Shown here piece by piece: positions 1 to 8,672 of a DNA stretch of 33,379 nt (its first letter is position 1; each line of letters begins with the position of its first letter). The translations under genes and the position numbers were made by a program. Under the pieces are notes generated by a model, which did not search any database, was not told the origin of the DNA, and was given only the letters and a program-made list of their open reading frames with translations. Source of the DNA: Algoriphagus marincola HL-49 (GTDB taxonomy: Bacteria; Bacteroidota; Bacteroidia; Cytophagales; Cyclobacteriaceae). The stretch spans positions 1-33,379 of the forward strand of contig LJXT01000029.1 of assembly GCA_001314815.1 (NCBI GenBank), in the 5' to 3' direction.

Positions 1-412
1 GTGCAGAAGGCTTATGATCCAATCGATGACTGATGGATAGGATTTCCGCTAGTTCTGATGCTCTTTTTTTCAACTTAGACTCGGATTGCCCTTGGATAAA
101 TCCTGGGATCAGAATGTTTTCTAAGGCCGTAAACTCCGGCAAAAGATTGTGAAACTGAAAAATGAAGCCTACCGTCTGATTGCGAAAGGTGGCTAGCTTA
201 TCTCGGTTCAGGGCGAAGATATTTTTCCCTTCAATCAAAACCTCACCGGAATCAGGCTCATCTAAAATGCCCAAGATGTGTAAAAGCGTACTTTTTCCAG
301 CACCGGAGGAACCCACGATGGAAACAATCTCCGAAGATGAAATTACAAGGTTTACTCCTTTCAAAACATGAAGGTTTCCGTAGGACTTATGAATCTCTCT
401 GGCAGTCAGCAT
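1..412 (-). CDS. lolD: LolD-like ABC transporter ATP-binding protein (3' end outside window)
   Basis: The first 137 residues of an ABC ATPase are encoded, starting at the ATG at 412 and running out of the window at base 1. Visible motifs are Walker A GSSGAGKST (residues 34-42) and a Q-loop glutamine near 86 in FIFQFHNLLPEFTALEN. The wording around the Q-loop (hnLLPEFTALEN) is typical of the LolD/MacB branch, whose members power lipoprotein release from the inner membrane or export by MacB-type permeases. The signature LSGGE, Walker B and H-loop lie beyond the edge, so function rests on the N-terminal half. It is divergent from sucC with about 140 bp between. LolD is the best guess; another FtsE/MacB-type ATPase cannot be excluded. 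Confidence 0.85.
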   Translation of the reverse strand, partial: MLTAREIHKSYGNLHVLKGVNLVISSSEIVSIVGSSGAGKSTLLHILGILDEPDSGEVLIEGKNIFALNRDKLATFRNQTVGFIFQFHNLLPEFTALENILIPGFIQGQSESKLKKRASELAEILSISHRLDHKPSA

Positions 413-551
413 TATAGATTTTTTTCAAAAGGATTAGCAAGTTGGATATTTTTAGAAAATGGGAATTAAAGGCTTTTTTTTGATAAAAAAGGATTTTTTC
501 AGGTTTGATTTATAAAGCTGAAGGGCTTAACTTCGCCAAAAATTTTGAGCA

Positions 552-1766
552 ATGAACATACACGAGTATCAGGCGAAAGAAGTATTGAAAGGCTATGGTG
601 TCCGAATTCAAAATGGAATCGTAGCAGACAGTCCAGAAGCTGCCCACGAAGCTGCAGTTAAGTTGAACGCGGAAACAGGTACCTCTTGGTATGTGATCAA
701 AGCTCAAATCCACGCTGGTGGTCGAGGAAAAGGTAAAATCCAAGAAACCGGTTCAAATGGCGTGGTTTTGGCCAAAAAACTTGAGGAAGTAGGTGAAAAA
801 GCTAAGAATATCCTTGGCGGGACACTTGTAACTCATCAGACGGGTCAAGAAGGCAAGAAAGTGAGCAAAGTTTTGATCGCTGAGGACGTTTACTATCCGG
901 GCGATTCAGAACCAAAGGAATATTATCTATCTATCCTCCTAGATAGAGCCAAAGGTTGCAACGTAATCATGGCTTCTACAGAAGGCGGAATGGATATCGA
1001 AGAGGTTGCAGAAAAATCTCCTGAGAAAATCATCAAAGAGTGGATCGATCCGAAAGTAGGATTGCAAGGCTTTCAGGTAAGAAAGGTTGCTTTCAAGCTT
1101 GGCCTGAGCGGAAATGCTTTCAAAGAAATGGTCAAATTCATCGCTGCTCTTTACAAGGCATACGAAGGAACTGACTCCTCTCAGTTTGAGATCAATCCCG
1201 TATTGAAGACTTCAGATGACAAAATCCTAGCTGTAGACGCTAAGGTAAACCTGGACGACAATGCATTGTATCGTCAGAAAAACCTTGCTGAGCTTCGCGA
1301 TATCTCTGAAGAGGATCCATTGGAAGTGGAAGCTGGCAAATCTGGTCTAAACTACGTGAAGCTTGACGGAAACGTAGGTTGCATGGTAAATGGAGCCGGA
1401 CTAGCGATGGCAACCATGGATATGATCAAATTGTCCGGTGGTGAGCCTGCAAACTTCCTGGATGTAGGTGGAGGTGCTAACGCGACTACAGTCGAAGCCG
1501 GATTCAGAATTATCCTTCAGGATCCTAATGTTAAGGCAATTTTGATCAACGTATTTGGAGGAATCGTAAGATGTGATAGAATTGCTAGCGGAGTTGTTGA
1601 AGCTTACAAATCTATTGGCGATATTCGCGTTCCAATTATCGTGAGACTCCAAGGTACCAATGCGGAAGAAGGTGCCAAGATTATCGATGAATCAGGATTG
1701 AAGGTCTTCTCAGCAATTACATTGAAAGAAGCAGCTGAAAAAGTACAAGGAGTACTTCAAAGCTAA
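552..1766 (+). CDS. sucC: Succinate--CoA ligase (ADP-forming), beta subunit
   Basis: This 404-residue protein is the beta subunit of succinyl-CoA synthetase, the TCA-cycle enzyme making succinate and ATP from succinyl-CoA. It begins MNIHEYQAKEVLKGYG, the classic SucC N-terminus, followed by the ATP-grasp fold (IKAQIHAGGRGKGK near residue 50; FEINPV near 215). The C-terminal CoA-ligase domain carries NGAGLAMATMDMIKLSGGEPANF, given here only in part as the family hallmark, then FLDVGGGA and NVFGGIVRCD. Length fits the family (about 390-405). The catalytic phosphohistidine is on SucD, which is not adjacent, as is common in Bacteroidota. A possible promoter lies upstream: TTTG at 479-482 and CAGGTTTG at 500-507, one base off TAnnTTTG, with a 17-base spacer. 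A tRNA gene follows 10 bases after the stop. Confidence 0.97.
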   Translation: MNIHEYQAKEVLKGYGVRIQNGIVADSPEAAHEAAVKLNAETGTSWYVIKAQIHAGGRGKGKIQETGSNGVVLAKKLEEVGEKAKNILGGTLVTHQTGQEGKKVSKVLIAEDVYYPGDSEPKEYYLSILLDRAKGCNVIMASTEGGMDIEEVAEKSPEKIIKEWIDPKVGLQGFQVRKVAFKLGLSGNAFKEMVKFIAALYKAYEGTDSSQFEINPVLKTSDDKILAVDAKVNLDDNALYRQKNLAELRDISEEDPLEVEAGKSGLNYVKLDGNVGCMVNGAGLAMATMDMIKLSGGEPANFLDVGGGANATTVEAGFRIILQDPNVKAILINVFGGIVRCDRIASGVVEAYKSIGDIRVPIIVRLQGTNAEEGAKIIDESGLKVFSAITLKEAAEKVQGVLQS

Positions 1767-1776
1767 ATCGGAATAG

Positions 1777-1850
1777 GCACTCGTAGTTCAACTGGATAGA
1801 ATATCGGATTTCGGCTCCGAGGGTTGAGGGTTCGAATCCTTCCGAGTGCA
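1777..1850 (+). tRNA. tRNA-Arg (anticodon UCG)
   Basis: A full cloverleaf can be folded by hand. The acceptor stem GCACTCG pairs perfectly with CGAGTGC. The D stem is GTTC/GAAT with GG in its loop. The anticodon stem TCGGA/TCCGA encloses TTTCGGC, so the anticodon is TCG (reads CGA and probably other CGN codons). The variable loop has 5 bases, and the T stem GAGGG/CCTTC encloses TTCGAAT. The discriminator is A1850; the CCA tail is not encoded. It lies just downstream of sucC and is followed at once by a terminator. Confidence 0.97.
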
Positions 1851-1853
1851 CAA

Positions 1854-1883
1854 AGCTCAGACTTAGGTCTGGGCTTTTTTTTT
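1854..1883 (+). terminator. Rho-independent terminator after tRNA-Arg
   Basis: A nine-base-pair stem (AGCTCAGAC with GTCTGGGCT, one T-G wobble) closes a TTAG loop and is followed by an unbroken run of T ending at 1883. It starts four bases after the tRNA and probably ends both the tRNA and sucC read-through transcripts. Confidence 0.92.
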
Positions 1884-1949
1884 GCCTTCAAATCATCCTT
1901 TTTGTCTCCTAAACACGAGATCGTGATTTTTTTTCAAGTCTTGATAAAC

Positions 1950-1969
1950 CTCTTTTTTTAAAAAAAGAG
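1950..1969. repeat. Perfect 20-bp A/T palindrome upstream of the cytochrome operon
   Basis: CTC, seven T, seven A, GAG form a perfect 20-bp palindrome 19 bases before the TTG start at 1989. A weaker inverted repeat, CACGA-GA-TCGTG (1914-1925), followed by eight T, lies upstream. Either could be a weak terminator or a protein-binding site. The 1884-1988 stretch holds nothing else I recognise, and no convincing TAnnTTTG promoter is visible. Confidence 0.4.
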
Positions 1970-1988
1970 AAAAACTTTTTGAAAATTT

Positions 1989-4346
1989 TTGTTTAACTTA
2001 CTTTTCCAAAATAATCCAATTCAGCTTTTGAAATTGTCGGCAAAATATTCGTTTTATACGCTATTACTCACGGGTTTATTCGGATGGGGATGTACAGGCA
2101 CCACATCTAATTCTCCTGAGTTGGTAGCTGTAGATCAAATCAGCTACAACTTTCATATTCGCCCCATCCTTTCTGATAAATGCTTCGCCTGCCATGGACC
2201 CGACGCCAATAAGCGGGAAGCTGGATTAAGACTGGATACCGAAACAGGAGCCTTCGAAGCCCTGAAAGAAAACCCGGGTAAATTCGCTCTGGTAGCTGGA
2301 GATCCAAATGCATCAGAAGTCTATCATAGAATTACATCGGAGGACCCATCCGAACAAATGCCACCTCCTGAGTCCAACTTGAAGCTTTTGGATTCAGAGA
2401 TTGAGCTGATCAAAAAATGGATTGAGCAAGGAGCTGCATACGAACCTCATTGGGCTTTTGTCAAGCCAGAAAAAAAACAAATCCCTGAAACTTCTGACTG
2501 GGCTAGAAATGAAATTGATCATTTCACCTGGAAGAAGATGAAGGAAAAAGGGCTAGAACCCAACCCAGAGGCCGAAGATTATGAATTGATCAAGCGAGCA
2601 AGTTTGGATCTGACTGGCCTTCCTCCTAGTCCGGAAATCTTGGAGCGATATCAGGGTTTCGAAGGAGAAAACACCTACGAAGATTTATTGAATAATCTTC
2701 TTTCAGAGCAAAGCTTCGGAGAAAAGCTAGCGATCCTTTGGTTGGATATTTCAAGATACTCGGACAGCTATGGCTATCAAGATGACAATATCCGAACCCA
2801 ATGGCCGTATCGGGATTGGCTCATTCATGCCTTCAATAATAATTTATCCTACGATCAATTCATCACTTGGCAACTGGCCGGGGATCTACTTCCCAATCCG
2901 ACCAAGGAAACCATTTTGGCCACAGCTTTCAACAGAAATCACAAATACACCGAAGAGGGAGGCGTGATAGATGAAGAATACCGCATCGAATATGTTTTGG
3001 ATAAAACCAACACCTTCAGCACAGGGGTACTCGGCATTACCATGGAGTGCGCACAATGTCACGACCACAAGTACGATCCTTTTTCACAGAAGGAATATTT
3101 TGAACTTTTCGCCTTTTTCAATAATAGTCGGGAAAAAGGTTTTGAAGGAGATGTCAGCATCTCAAAGCCCGCCAAAACCCCCATTCTTTGGGTAGAGCAG
3201 GAAGACTTGGGAGGAATTCTGGATTTTATCAATCACTCGGACACTACTAAACTGAGTATTTCCGTGATGGGTGAGTTAGATGAGCAAGAAGCCCGTACAA
3301 CTTACATCTTGGATCGTGGCGTATATGACGCTCCCACCGACCCTGTAAATCCATCCACACCAGCATCCATCCTAGAGTTTTCGGATGATCTCCCCAAAAA
3401 TCGACTGGGACTGGCTCAATGGGCAACCAATAAAGACAACCCTTTGACTGCCAGAGTATTTGTTAATTTGATTTGGCAAGAAATCTTCGGAACAGGCATC
3501 GTAAAATCGGCGGGGGACTTTGGTATGCAAGGGGACCTTCCCTCCCATCCCGAACTGCTGGATTGGCTTGCTGTAGACTTTATGGAAAACGGTTGGGACA
3601 TCAAACGCCTTCTAAAACAAATCCTTTCTTCGGCCACCTATCGACAATCTGCTCAAATCACAGACAGACATCTCAAAACCGATCCGGAAAACGTGTATTT
3701 GGCTCGAGCTCCGAGATTGAGATTACCGGCTGAAAATATCCAGGACTTGGTATTGGCAAGTAGTGGTCTTCTGGTGCAAAAAGTCGGAGGGCCTAGCGTA
3801 AAGCCTTATCAGCCTGATGGTATTTGGGAAGCAGCAACCTCGGGCCGGGGAGAATTGGCAAAATATGAGCAGGATACTGGAGAAAGCCTTTATCGAAGAG
3901 GAATTTACAATTTTATCAAACTGACTGTCCCACCTCCAAAAGCAATCATCTTCGACGCTAGTAATCGAGATCGATGCGAAGTAGGCAGAGGAAGAACCAA
4001 CACGCCCCTTCAGGCTCTTGTCATGCTCAATGACCCCATGGTTTTGGAAGCTGCTCGTGTCCTGGCGAGTGAGCTGAACGATAAACATTCAGATGCTGAA
4101 GCAGCCATTGAAGAAGCTTTCAAACGCATACTCTGTAGACCGATGAAAGCCTCGGAAGCCTCCTTGATTTCTGACTATTTAGAAGATCAGTTGGAGCGAT
4201 TTGAATCAGAACCGGAGACCATCCAGCCCACCCTCGACGTGGGAGAATATCCACTCCGAGAGGAGGATATTAATCCCAGAACTGCTGCGCTGATGCAGGT
4301 GATTGTCAGTCTGTACAATTTAGAAGAAACAATAACTAAGATATAG
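1989..4346 (+). CDS. PSCyt1-DUF1549-DUF1553 (PSD1-type) cytochrome c lipoprotein
   Basis: This 785-residue protein has the architecture of Planctomycete-type surface cytochromes: an N-terminal PSCyt1 domain with haem motif CFACH (residues 65-69) and a downstream MPPP, then DUF1549, then DUF1553 (GLAQWATNKDNPLTARVFVN and later SAGDFGMQG, SHPELLDWLA, SATYRQSA). A second CxxCH, CAQCH (354-358) in the hallmark CAQCHDHKYDPFS, lies within DUF1549. Residues about 20-35 are hydrophobic and end FGWGC, a plausible lipobox, suggesting an anchored envelope protein. The start is TTG; a second TTG twelve codons downstream is equally possible and no ATG precedes the signal region. It is shorter than many homologues, which carry extra binding domains between DUF1549 and DUF1553. 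The biochemical role of the family is unknown. It is the first gene of a four-gene operon. Confidence 0.93.
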   Translation: MFNLLFQNNPIQLLKLSAKYSFYTLLLTGLFGWGCTGTTSNSPELVAVDQISYNFHIRPILSDKCFACHGPDANKREAGLRLDTETGAFEALKENPGKFALVAGDPNASEVYHRITSEDPSEQMPPPESNLKLLDSEIELIKKWIEQGAAYEPHWAFVKPEKKQIPETSDWARNEIDHFTWKKMKEKGLEPNPEAEDYELIKRASLDLTGLPPSPEILERYQGFEGENTYEDLLNNLLSEQSFGEKLAILWLDISRYSDSYGYQDDNIRTQWPYRDWLIHAFNNNLSYDQFITWQLAGDLLPNPTKETILATAFNRNHKYTEEGGVIDEEYRIEYVLDKTNTFSTGVLGITMECAQCHDHKYDPFSQKEYFELFAFFNNSREKGFEGDVSISKPAKTPILWVEQEDLGGILDFINHSDTTKLSISVMGELDEQEARTTYILDRGVYDAPTDPVNPSTPASILEFSDDLPKNRLGLAQWATNKDNPLTARVFVNLIWQEIFGTGIVKSAGDFGMQGDLPSHPELLDWLAVDFMENGWDIKRLLKQILSSATYRQSAQITDRHLKTDPENVYLARAPRLRLPAENIQDLVLASSGLLVQKVGGPSVKPYQPDGIWEAATSGRGELAKYEQDTGESLYRRGIYNFIKLTVPPPKAIIFDASNRDRCEVGRGRTNTPLQALVMLNDPMVLEAARVLASELNDKHSDAEAAIEEAFKRILCRPMKASEASLISDYLEDQLERFESEPETIQPTLDVGEYPLREEDINPRTAALMQVIVSLYNLEETITKI

Positions 4347-4348
4347 CG

Positions 4349-5803
4349 ATGGAGAAGGAGTTTTTGGAGCATGGATTAAGTCTGAACAGAAGGAAATTCC
4401 TTTCCAGATTAAGTCTGGGACTAGGCAGTGCCGCCTTAGGATCTCTATTGATTCCAGACCTTTTTTCAGGTAAATCAGAAGCAGAAGATGCTATCATGGC
4501 CGCTTTGCCACACTTTGCTCCCAAAGCCAAGCGAGTTATTTACCTTTTTCAAAATGGGGCTCCCTCCCAGCTTGAGTCCTTTGATTACAAACCACTTTTG
4601 CAGAAAAACTACGGGATGGATTTACCTGAATCTATCCGGATGGGACAGCGATTGACGGGTATGACCGCCGGACAGGATAAGTTTCCTTTAGTTGGCTCCT
4701 ACTATGACTTCAATCAATATGGAGAAAGCAGAGCGTGGATTTCCTCCATTTTCCCCTACACCGCCAAAGTAGTAGATGACATCTGTATCATCAAATCCAT
4801 GCATACGGAGGCCATCAACCATGATCCTGCTTTGACCTTCTTTCAAACAGGAGCTCAGGTAGGAAACCGACCTAGCATGGGTTCTTGGCTAAGCTATGGG
4901 CTAGGAAGTGAAAACAACAACCTACCGGCCTTTTGCGTGCTTCTAAGCCGCGGCAGAGGAAATGGTCAGGGTGTTTACAGTAAACTTTGGAGCAATGGTT
5001 TTTTGGATGCCACGCATCAAGGTGTACAGTTCTCAAATTCAGAGGATCCAGTGCTTTATCTCCGGGACCCTCATTCCATGAGTAGAAATGAACGGAGAAA
5101 AATGCTAGATCACATAGCCGCCATGAATGATTTGAGCTTCAAGGAATTCAACGATCCGGCTATCACTGCAAAAGTCCAGCAATACGAGATGGCTTTTCGA
5201 ATGCAGACTGCTGTACCGGAAATCACCGATGTCTCCAAAGAGCCTGATTCCATCGTGAAGCTTTATGGACCAGATTGCCTCGTACCGGGCACCTATGCTG
5301 CCAACTGCCTACTTGCACGAAAATTATCTGAAAGCGGCGTTCGCTTTGTTCAATTGTATCACCAAGGCTGGGATCAGCATGATAATCTCCCCAGTCAAAT
5401 GGCTATGCAGGCTAAGGATGTAGATCAAGCATCTGCTGCACTGATTACAGACTTGAAACAGCGAGGACTTTTGGATGAGACACTTGTAATTTGGGGTGGG
5501 GAATTTGGAAGGACTAATTACTGCCAGGGAAAAATAACGCTTGAAAACTACGGAAGAGATCATCACCCTCGAGCTTTCTCCATTTGGATGGCCGGTGGCG
5601 GGGTGAAGTCGGGAATGGTGTATGGAGAAACGGATGAGTTTGGTTACAACATCACCGAAAACCCGGTTCATGTCCATGATTTCCAAGCGACCATTCTTCA
5701 TTTGATGGGAATAGATCACGAAAGGCTTACTTATAAACATCTTGGAAGAAGGTACAGGCTGACAGATGTTTCCGGTCATGTAGTCAAAGATATTTTAGTC
5801 TAA
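4349..5803 (+). CDS. DUF1501 family protein, Tat-exported
   Basis: This 484-residue protein has a twin-arginine signal (NRRKFLSRLSLGLGSAALGS, arginines 14-15) as expected for DUF1501. The body shows family hallmarks: FLFQNGAPSQLESFDYKP-like wording near residue 65, LSESGVRFVQLYHQGWDQH near 330, and GGEFGRT near 390 followed by DHHPRAFSIWMAGGG. DUF1501 proteins are distant relatives of the alkaline phosphatase/sulfatase fold and are almost always found beside PSCyt1/DUF1549/DUF1553 proteins. The enzymatic activity is not established. It starts two bases after the preceding stop and abuts the next start, so it is translated as part of the operon. The Tat signal suggests folding with a cofactor in the cytoplasm. 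Confidence 0.94.
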   Translation: MEKEFLEHGLSLNRRKFLSRLSLGLGSAALGSLLIPDLFSGKSEAEDAIMAALPHFAPKAKRVIYLFQNGAPSQLESFDYKPLLQKNYGMDLPESIRMGQRLTGMTAGQDKFPLVGSYYDFNQYGESRAWISSIFPYTAKVVDDICIIKSMHTEAINHDPALTFFQTGAQVGNRPSMGSWLSYGLGSENNNLPAFCVLLSRGRGNGQGVYSKLWSNGFLDATHQGVQFSNSEDPVLYLRDPHSMSRNERRKMLDHIAAMNDLSFKEFNDPAITAKVQQYEMAFRMQTAVPEITDVSKEPDSIVKLYGPDCLVPGTYAANCLLARKLSESGVRFVQLYHQGWDQHDNLPSQMAMQAKDVDQASAALITDLKQRGLLDETLVIWGGEFGRTNYCQGKITLENYGRDHHPRAFSIWMAGGGVKSGMVYGETDEFGYNITENPVHVHDFQATILHLMGIDHERLTYKHLGRRYRLTDVSGHVVKDILV

Positions 5804-7930
5804 ATGGCCCGATCCCGCGTTAACGTATCAGCAATTCTAGAAAACCTACTTTTCGTTTGGTTTGGCTTTTCCGCGATTCTTTTAGTCGGAATAGAAATCG
5901 CAAGTATTCCACCTTTTCTTCAAGTATTGGGAAGAGCTCACCCCCTACTTTTACACTTCCCCATAGTTTTGGTGATGGGAGGATTGTTGTTTTGGATTTT
6001 ACCAAGGTCTTACAAAAATGAAGCATACGCACAGATTGCTCCTTTTCTTTTGCTTTTGGGCGCAAATTTCTCCGGGATCACGGTCATCGCAGGCTTGGTT
6101 ATATCCAGTGAAGGATACGAAGGCGATGCGCTCTTTTGGCATCAGTGGGCCGGTATGATCACCTTTTGGGGAGGAAGTTTTTTCTATTTTTTTCAAAAAA
6201 GAAAGCAAAAAGCCCTTCAAATTCCTTCTGTCCTTTTGATGCTTTGTATTGTTTTGACAGGACATTGGGGAGCTGCCATCACGCATGGGGAGGATTTCTT
6301 ACTTGCTCCACTCAAAACAGCTGAACCTGAGGCCACTCTAGCTGAGGCGGAAGTTTTTGAGCACCTAGTCCGACCGATTCTAAAGAGCAAGTGCGAAAGC
6401 TGCCATCGAGATGGAAAAGTAAAAGGGGAGCTTCGAATGGATATTGTAGAAGGCTTGCAAAAAGGTGGCAAATCAGGACCTTTTGTCCTAGCTGGCGACC
6501 TTGACAACTCCCTTTTAATTCAACGAATCAATCTGCCCTTGGAAGAGGAAGAGCATATGCCTCCTAAGAATAAGACTCAGCTCACCGAAGAGGAAATGAA
6601 TATTTTGACTGCTTGGGTCAATTCTGGAGCTAGTTTTGATCAAAAAGTCGCTGATCTTCCTGAAGAGCATGAATTATTTCAATTTGCGTCTAATACCTTC
6701 GATAATAAGCCGGAATACGATTTTGATTCAGTGTCTGATGAAAAGCTTAAAGAACTGAATACATTCTTCAGAAAAGTAAATCCCATCTATCCTGAGTCCC
6801 CTGCATTGGAACTCTCCTACTTTGGAATTGCTGCTTTTGACCCAAATTCACTTTCTGACTTACAGGAGATTAGTACTCAATTGATTTCCTTGAATTTGGA
6901 CAAAATGCCTCTTGGTAATGCATCTCTGGATTTTCTAAATGACTTTCCAAATCTTGAAAAGCTATCCTTGAATTTTGCAGAGTTTGATGAGGATCAATTG
7001 GAGCGCTTTCCGAAGGTTGAGAGCTTGAAAGAACTTTCCCTTTCCGGAATTCAACTTTCACAAACTGCTTTGGAGAGAATTTCGGAGTTGAAAAACCTTC
7101 AAAAGCTTTTTCTCTGGCAGACAGGATTATCTGCAGAGCAAAAAACCAATTTAAAAGCGGAGTTACCAAATACCGAAATTGACTATGGCTTTGATGGAGC
7201 GGATGTCATTATTCCCCTCAATCCTCCAAGAATCAAACAGGAGCGCACTTTATTCACAGAAAAGCTGGAAATAGAACTCATTCACCCTATTCCGAGTGTT
7301 GAAATCCGATACAGCATTGATGGAACCAAACCAGACAGCTTATCAAGTCCGGTTTATGATTCACCCATCTCAGTGGTTAGCTCCGGGAAAATTAGGGCAA
7401 AAGCTTTTGCAAAAGGTTGGATTGGATCACAGGAAGTCAGCTCCGTATTTATGAAATCCGGAATCAAACCGGCAAAATATCGCCTATTGACAGATCCAAA
7501 CCCAAGATATCAGGGCGATCTTGAAGAGACGCTTTTCGACCAAATCAAAGGTGAAAATAATCACACTTCCGGGGAATGGCTCGGCTACAGCGAGGATCCA
7601 TTTGCAGCTGAATTGATGCTGGATGAAAGTCAGTCAATTTCAGAATTGGCGATTAGTTTATTATACAATGAATCAGCTTATATTTTTCCTCCTACTCGGG
7701 TAGAAATCATTGGTTGGAAGAATGGAAAAAGCACCATTATTCATTCTGCAAAACCAGAACAGTCCGAAAAAATAGGAGAAATCAGATCCGAACTTCTTTC
7801 CTATTCTTTGAAGGATGCTGATTTTGATAAAATCCAAGTCAAGCTCTACCCCATCCAATCACTTCCACCTTGGCATCCCGGAGCAGGAGCCAAAGGATGG
7901 GTATTTGTCGATGAGATTCTTTTGAACTGA
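5804..7930 (+). CDS. Membrane c-type cytochrome with LRR and chitobiase-type C-terminal domains
   Basis: This 708-residue mosaic begins with about five transmembrane helices (roughly 13-32, 47-66, 78-100, 110-130, 138-157), a DUF2231-like module with histidines at 46, 51, 113 and 154 that could bind haem. A PSCyt1-like domain follows with CESCH (197-201) and MPPKNKTQL near 254. Residues about 345-460 contain leucine-rich repeats of the xxLxxLxLxx type. Residues about 485-545 resemble the chitobiase/hexosaminidase C-terminal domain (EIRYSIDGTKPDS). The last 150 residues may be a beta-sandwich. Its ATG directly follows the preceding stop. It could pass electrons between the membrane quinone pool and the two exported partners; that role is inference. 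Confidence 0.88.
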   Translation: MARSRVNVSAILENLLFVWFGFSAILLVGIEIASIPPFLQVLGRAHPLLLHFPIVLVMGGLLFWILPRSYKNEAYAQIAPFLLLLGANFSGITVIAGLVISSEGYEGDALFWHQWAGMITFWGGSFFYFFQKRKQKALQIPSVLLMLCIVLTGHWGAAITHGEDFLLAPLKTAEPEATLAEAEVFEHLVRPILKSKCESCHRDGKVKGELRMDIVEGLQKGGKSGPFVLAGDLDNSLLIQRINLPLEEEEHMPPKNKTQLTEEEMNILTAWVNSGASFDQKVADLPEEHELFQFASNTFDNKPEYDFDSVSDEKLKELNTFFRKVNPIYPESPALELSYFGIAAFDPNSLSDLQEISTQLISLNLDKMPLGNASLDFLNDFPNLEKLSLNFAEFDEDQLERFPKVESLKELSLSGIQLSQTALERISELKNLQKLFLWQTGLSAEQKTNLKAELPNTEIDYGFDGADVIIPLNPPRIKQERTLFTEKLEIELIHPIPSVEIRYSIDGTKPDSLSSPVYDSPISVVSSGKIRAKAFAKGWIGSQEVSSVFMKSGIKPAKYRLLTDPNPRYQGDLEETLFDQIKGENNHTSGEWLGYSEDPFAAELMLDESQSISELAISLLYNESAYIFPPTRVEIIGWKNGKSTIIHSAKPEQSEKIGEIRSELLSYSLKDADFDKIQVKLYPIQSLPPWHPGAGAKGWVFVDEILLN

Positions 7931-7934
7931 AACC

Positions 7935-8672
7935 ATGGAAAAAGCATTTGAACGATTTCAGCAACTCATCCTCTCTAAACTCGAAGGAGCTTTCTCACAG
8001 GAGCAAGAGATACTTCAAGCTTCAGAATGGGTCGCAAGCACTATTCAAAATGAAGGATGGATTTTCACTGCCGGAACAGGCCATTCTCATCTCTTGGCAG
8101 AAGAAATTTTTTATCGGGCAGGGGGATTTGCAAGGGTTTACCCAATATTAGATCCACCCTTGATGCTTCATGAAAGCGCGTCTACTAGTTCTCTTCTCGA
8201 GCGGGAAGAAGGCTATGCCTATAAAATCCTGAGTGAAATAAACTTAAGTTCAAAGGACATCCTTATAATCGCTTCAAATTCAGGGAGAAATGCTGTAACG
8301 ATTGAACTTGCTCAAGCATTCCAAAATCAAGGAGCAAAGGTAATTTGTATTACCAACCTTGCTCATAGTCGATCCGTGACATCACGACATAGTTCCGGTT
8401 TGAAGCTTTACCAAGTGAGCGATTTGGTTTTAGACAATCAGGGTGAAATCGGTGATGCCGCAGTTGAGATTTCAGGAATTCCCGGAAAAGTAGGAGCTAC
8501 TTCCACTGTGGTAGGAGCAGCACTGCTTCAAGCCATCATGGCTCAGGCTGTGGAGAGCTTAGTCAAAGCTGGCACGATTCCAGAACTTTTCATCAGTGCC
8601 AATACCGAAGAGGGAGAAAAGTATAATGACAGCCTTTTGGAGAAATACAAGGGCCAAGTTCCTCCGCTTTAA
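7935..8672 (+). CDS. SIS domain protein, UPF0309 type (predicted sugar-phosphate isomerase)
   Basis: The 245-residue protein matches the UPF0309 group of SIS (sugar isomerase) proteins: GTGHSHLLAEEIFYRAGG at about 47-64, LMLHESA near 75, and the phosphosugar-binding loop SNSGRNA near 113. Later motifs are SSRHSSG-like (TSRHSSGLKLY) and GDAAVEI. It is cytoplasmic, with no signal. It starts four bases after the cytochrome gene, so a phosphosugar enzyme is co-transcribed with three exported redox-type proteins, implying that the operon serves catabolism of some carbohydrate. The exact substrate is unknown; amino sugar phosphates are attractive given the facing GH20 gene, but that is inference. 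Its stop overlaps the stop of the convergent hexosaminidase gene. Confidence 0.92.
   Translation: MEKAFERFQQLILSKLEGAFSQEQEILQASEWVASTIQNEGWIFTAGTGHSHLLAEEIFYRAGGFARVYPILDPPLMLHESASTSSLLEREEGYAYKILSEINLSSKDILIIASNSGRNAVTIELAQAFQNQGAKVICITNLAHSRSVTSRHSSGLKLYQVSDLVLDNQGEIGDAAVEISGIPGKVGATSTVVGAALLQAIMAQAVESLVKAGTIPELFISANTEEGEKYNDSLLEKYKGQVPPL

Noticed and set aside
3723..4088. 121-residue minus-strand open frame inside the PSD1 gene
   Set aside because: It is antisense to the strongly recognisable DUF1553 region and shows no domain of its own.
5324..5779. 151-residue minus-strand open frame inside the DUF1501 gene
   Set aside because: It is antisense to conserved DUF1501 motifs such as GGEFGRT; no promoter or protein features.
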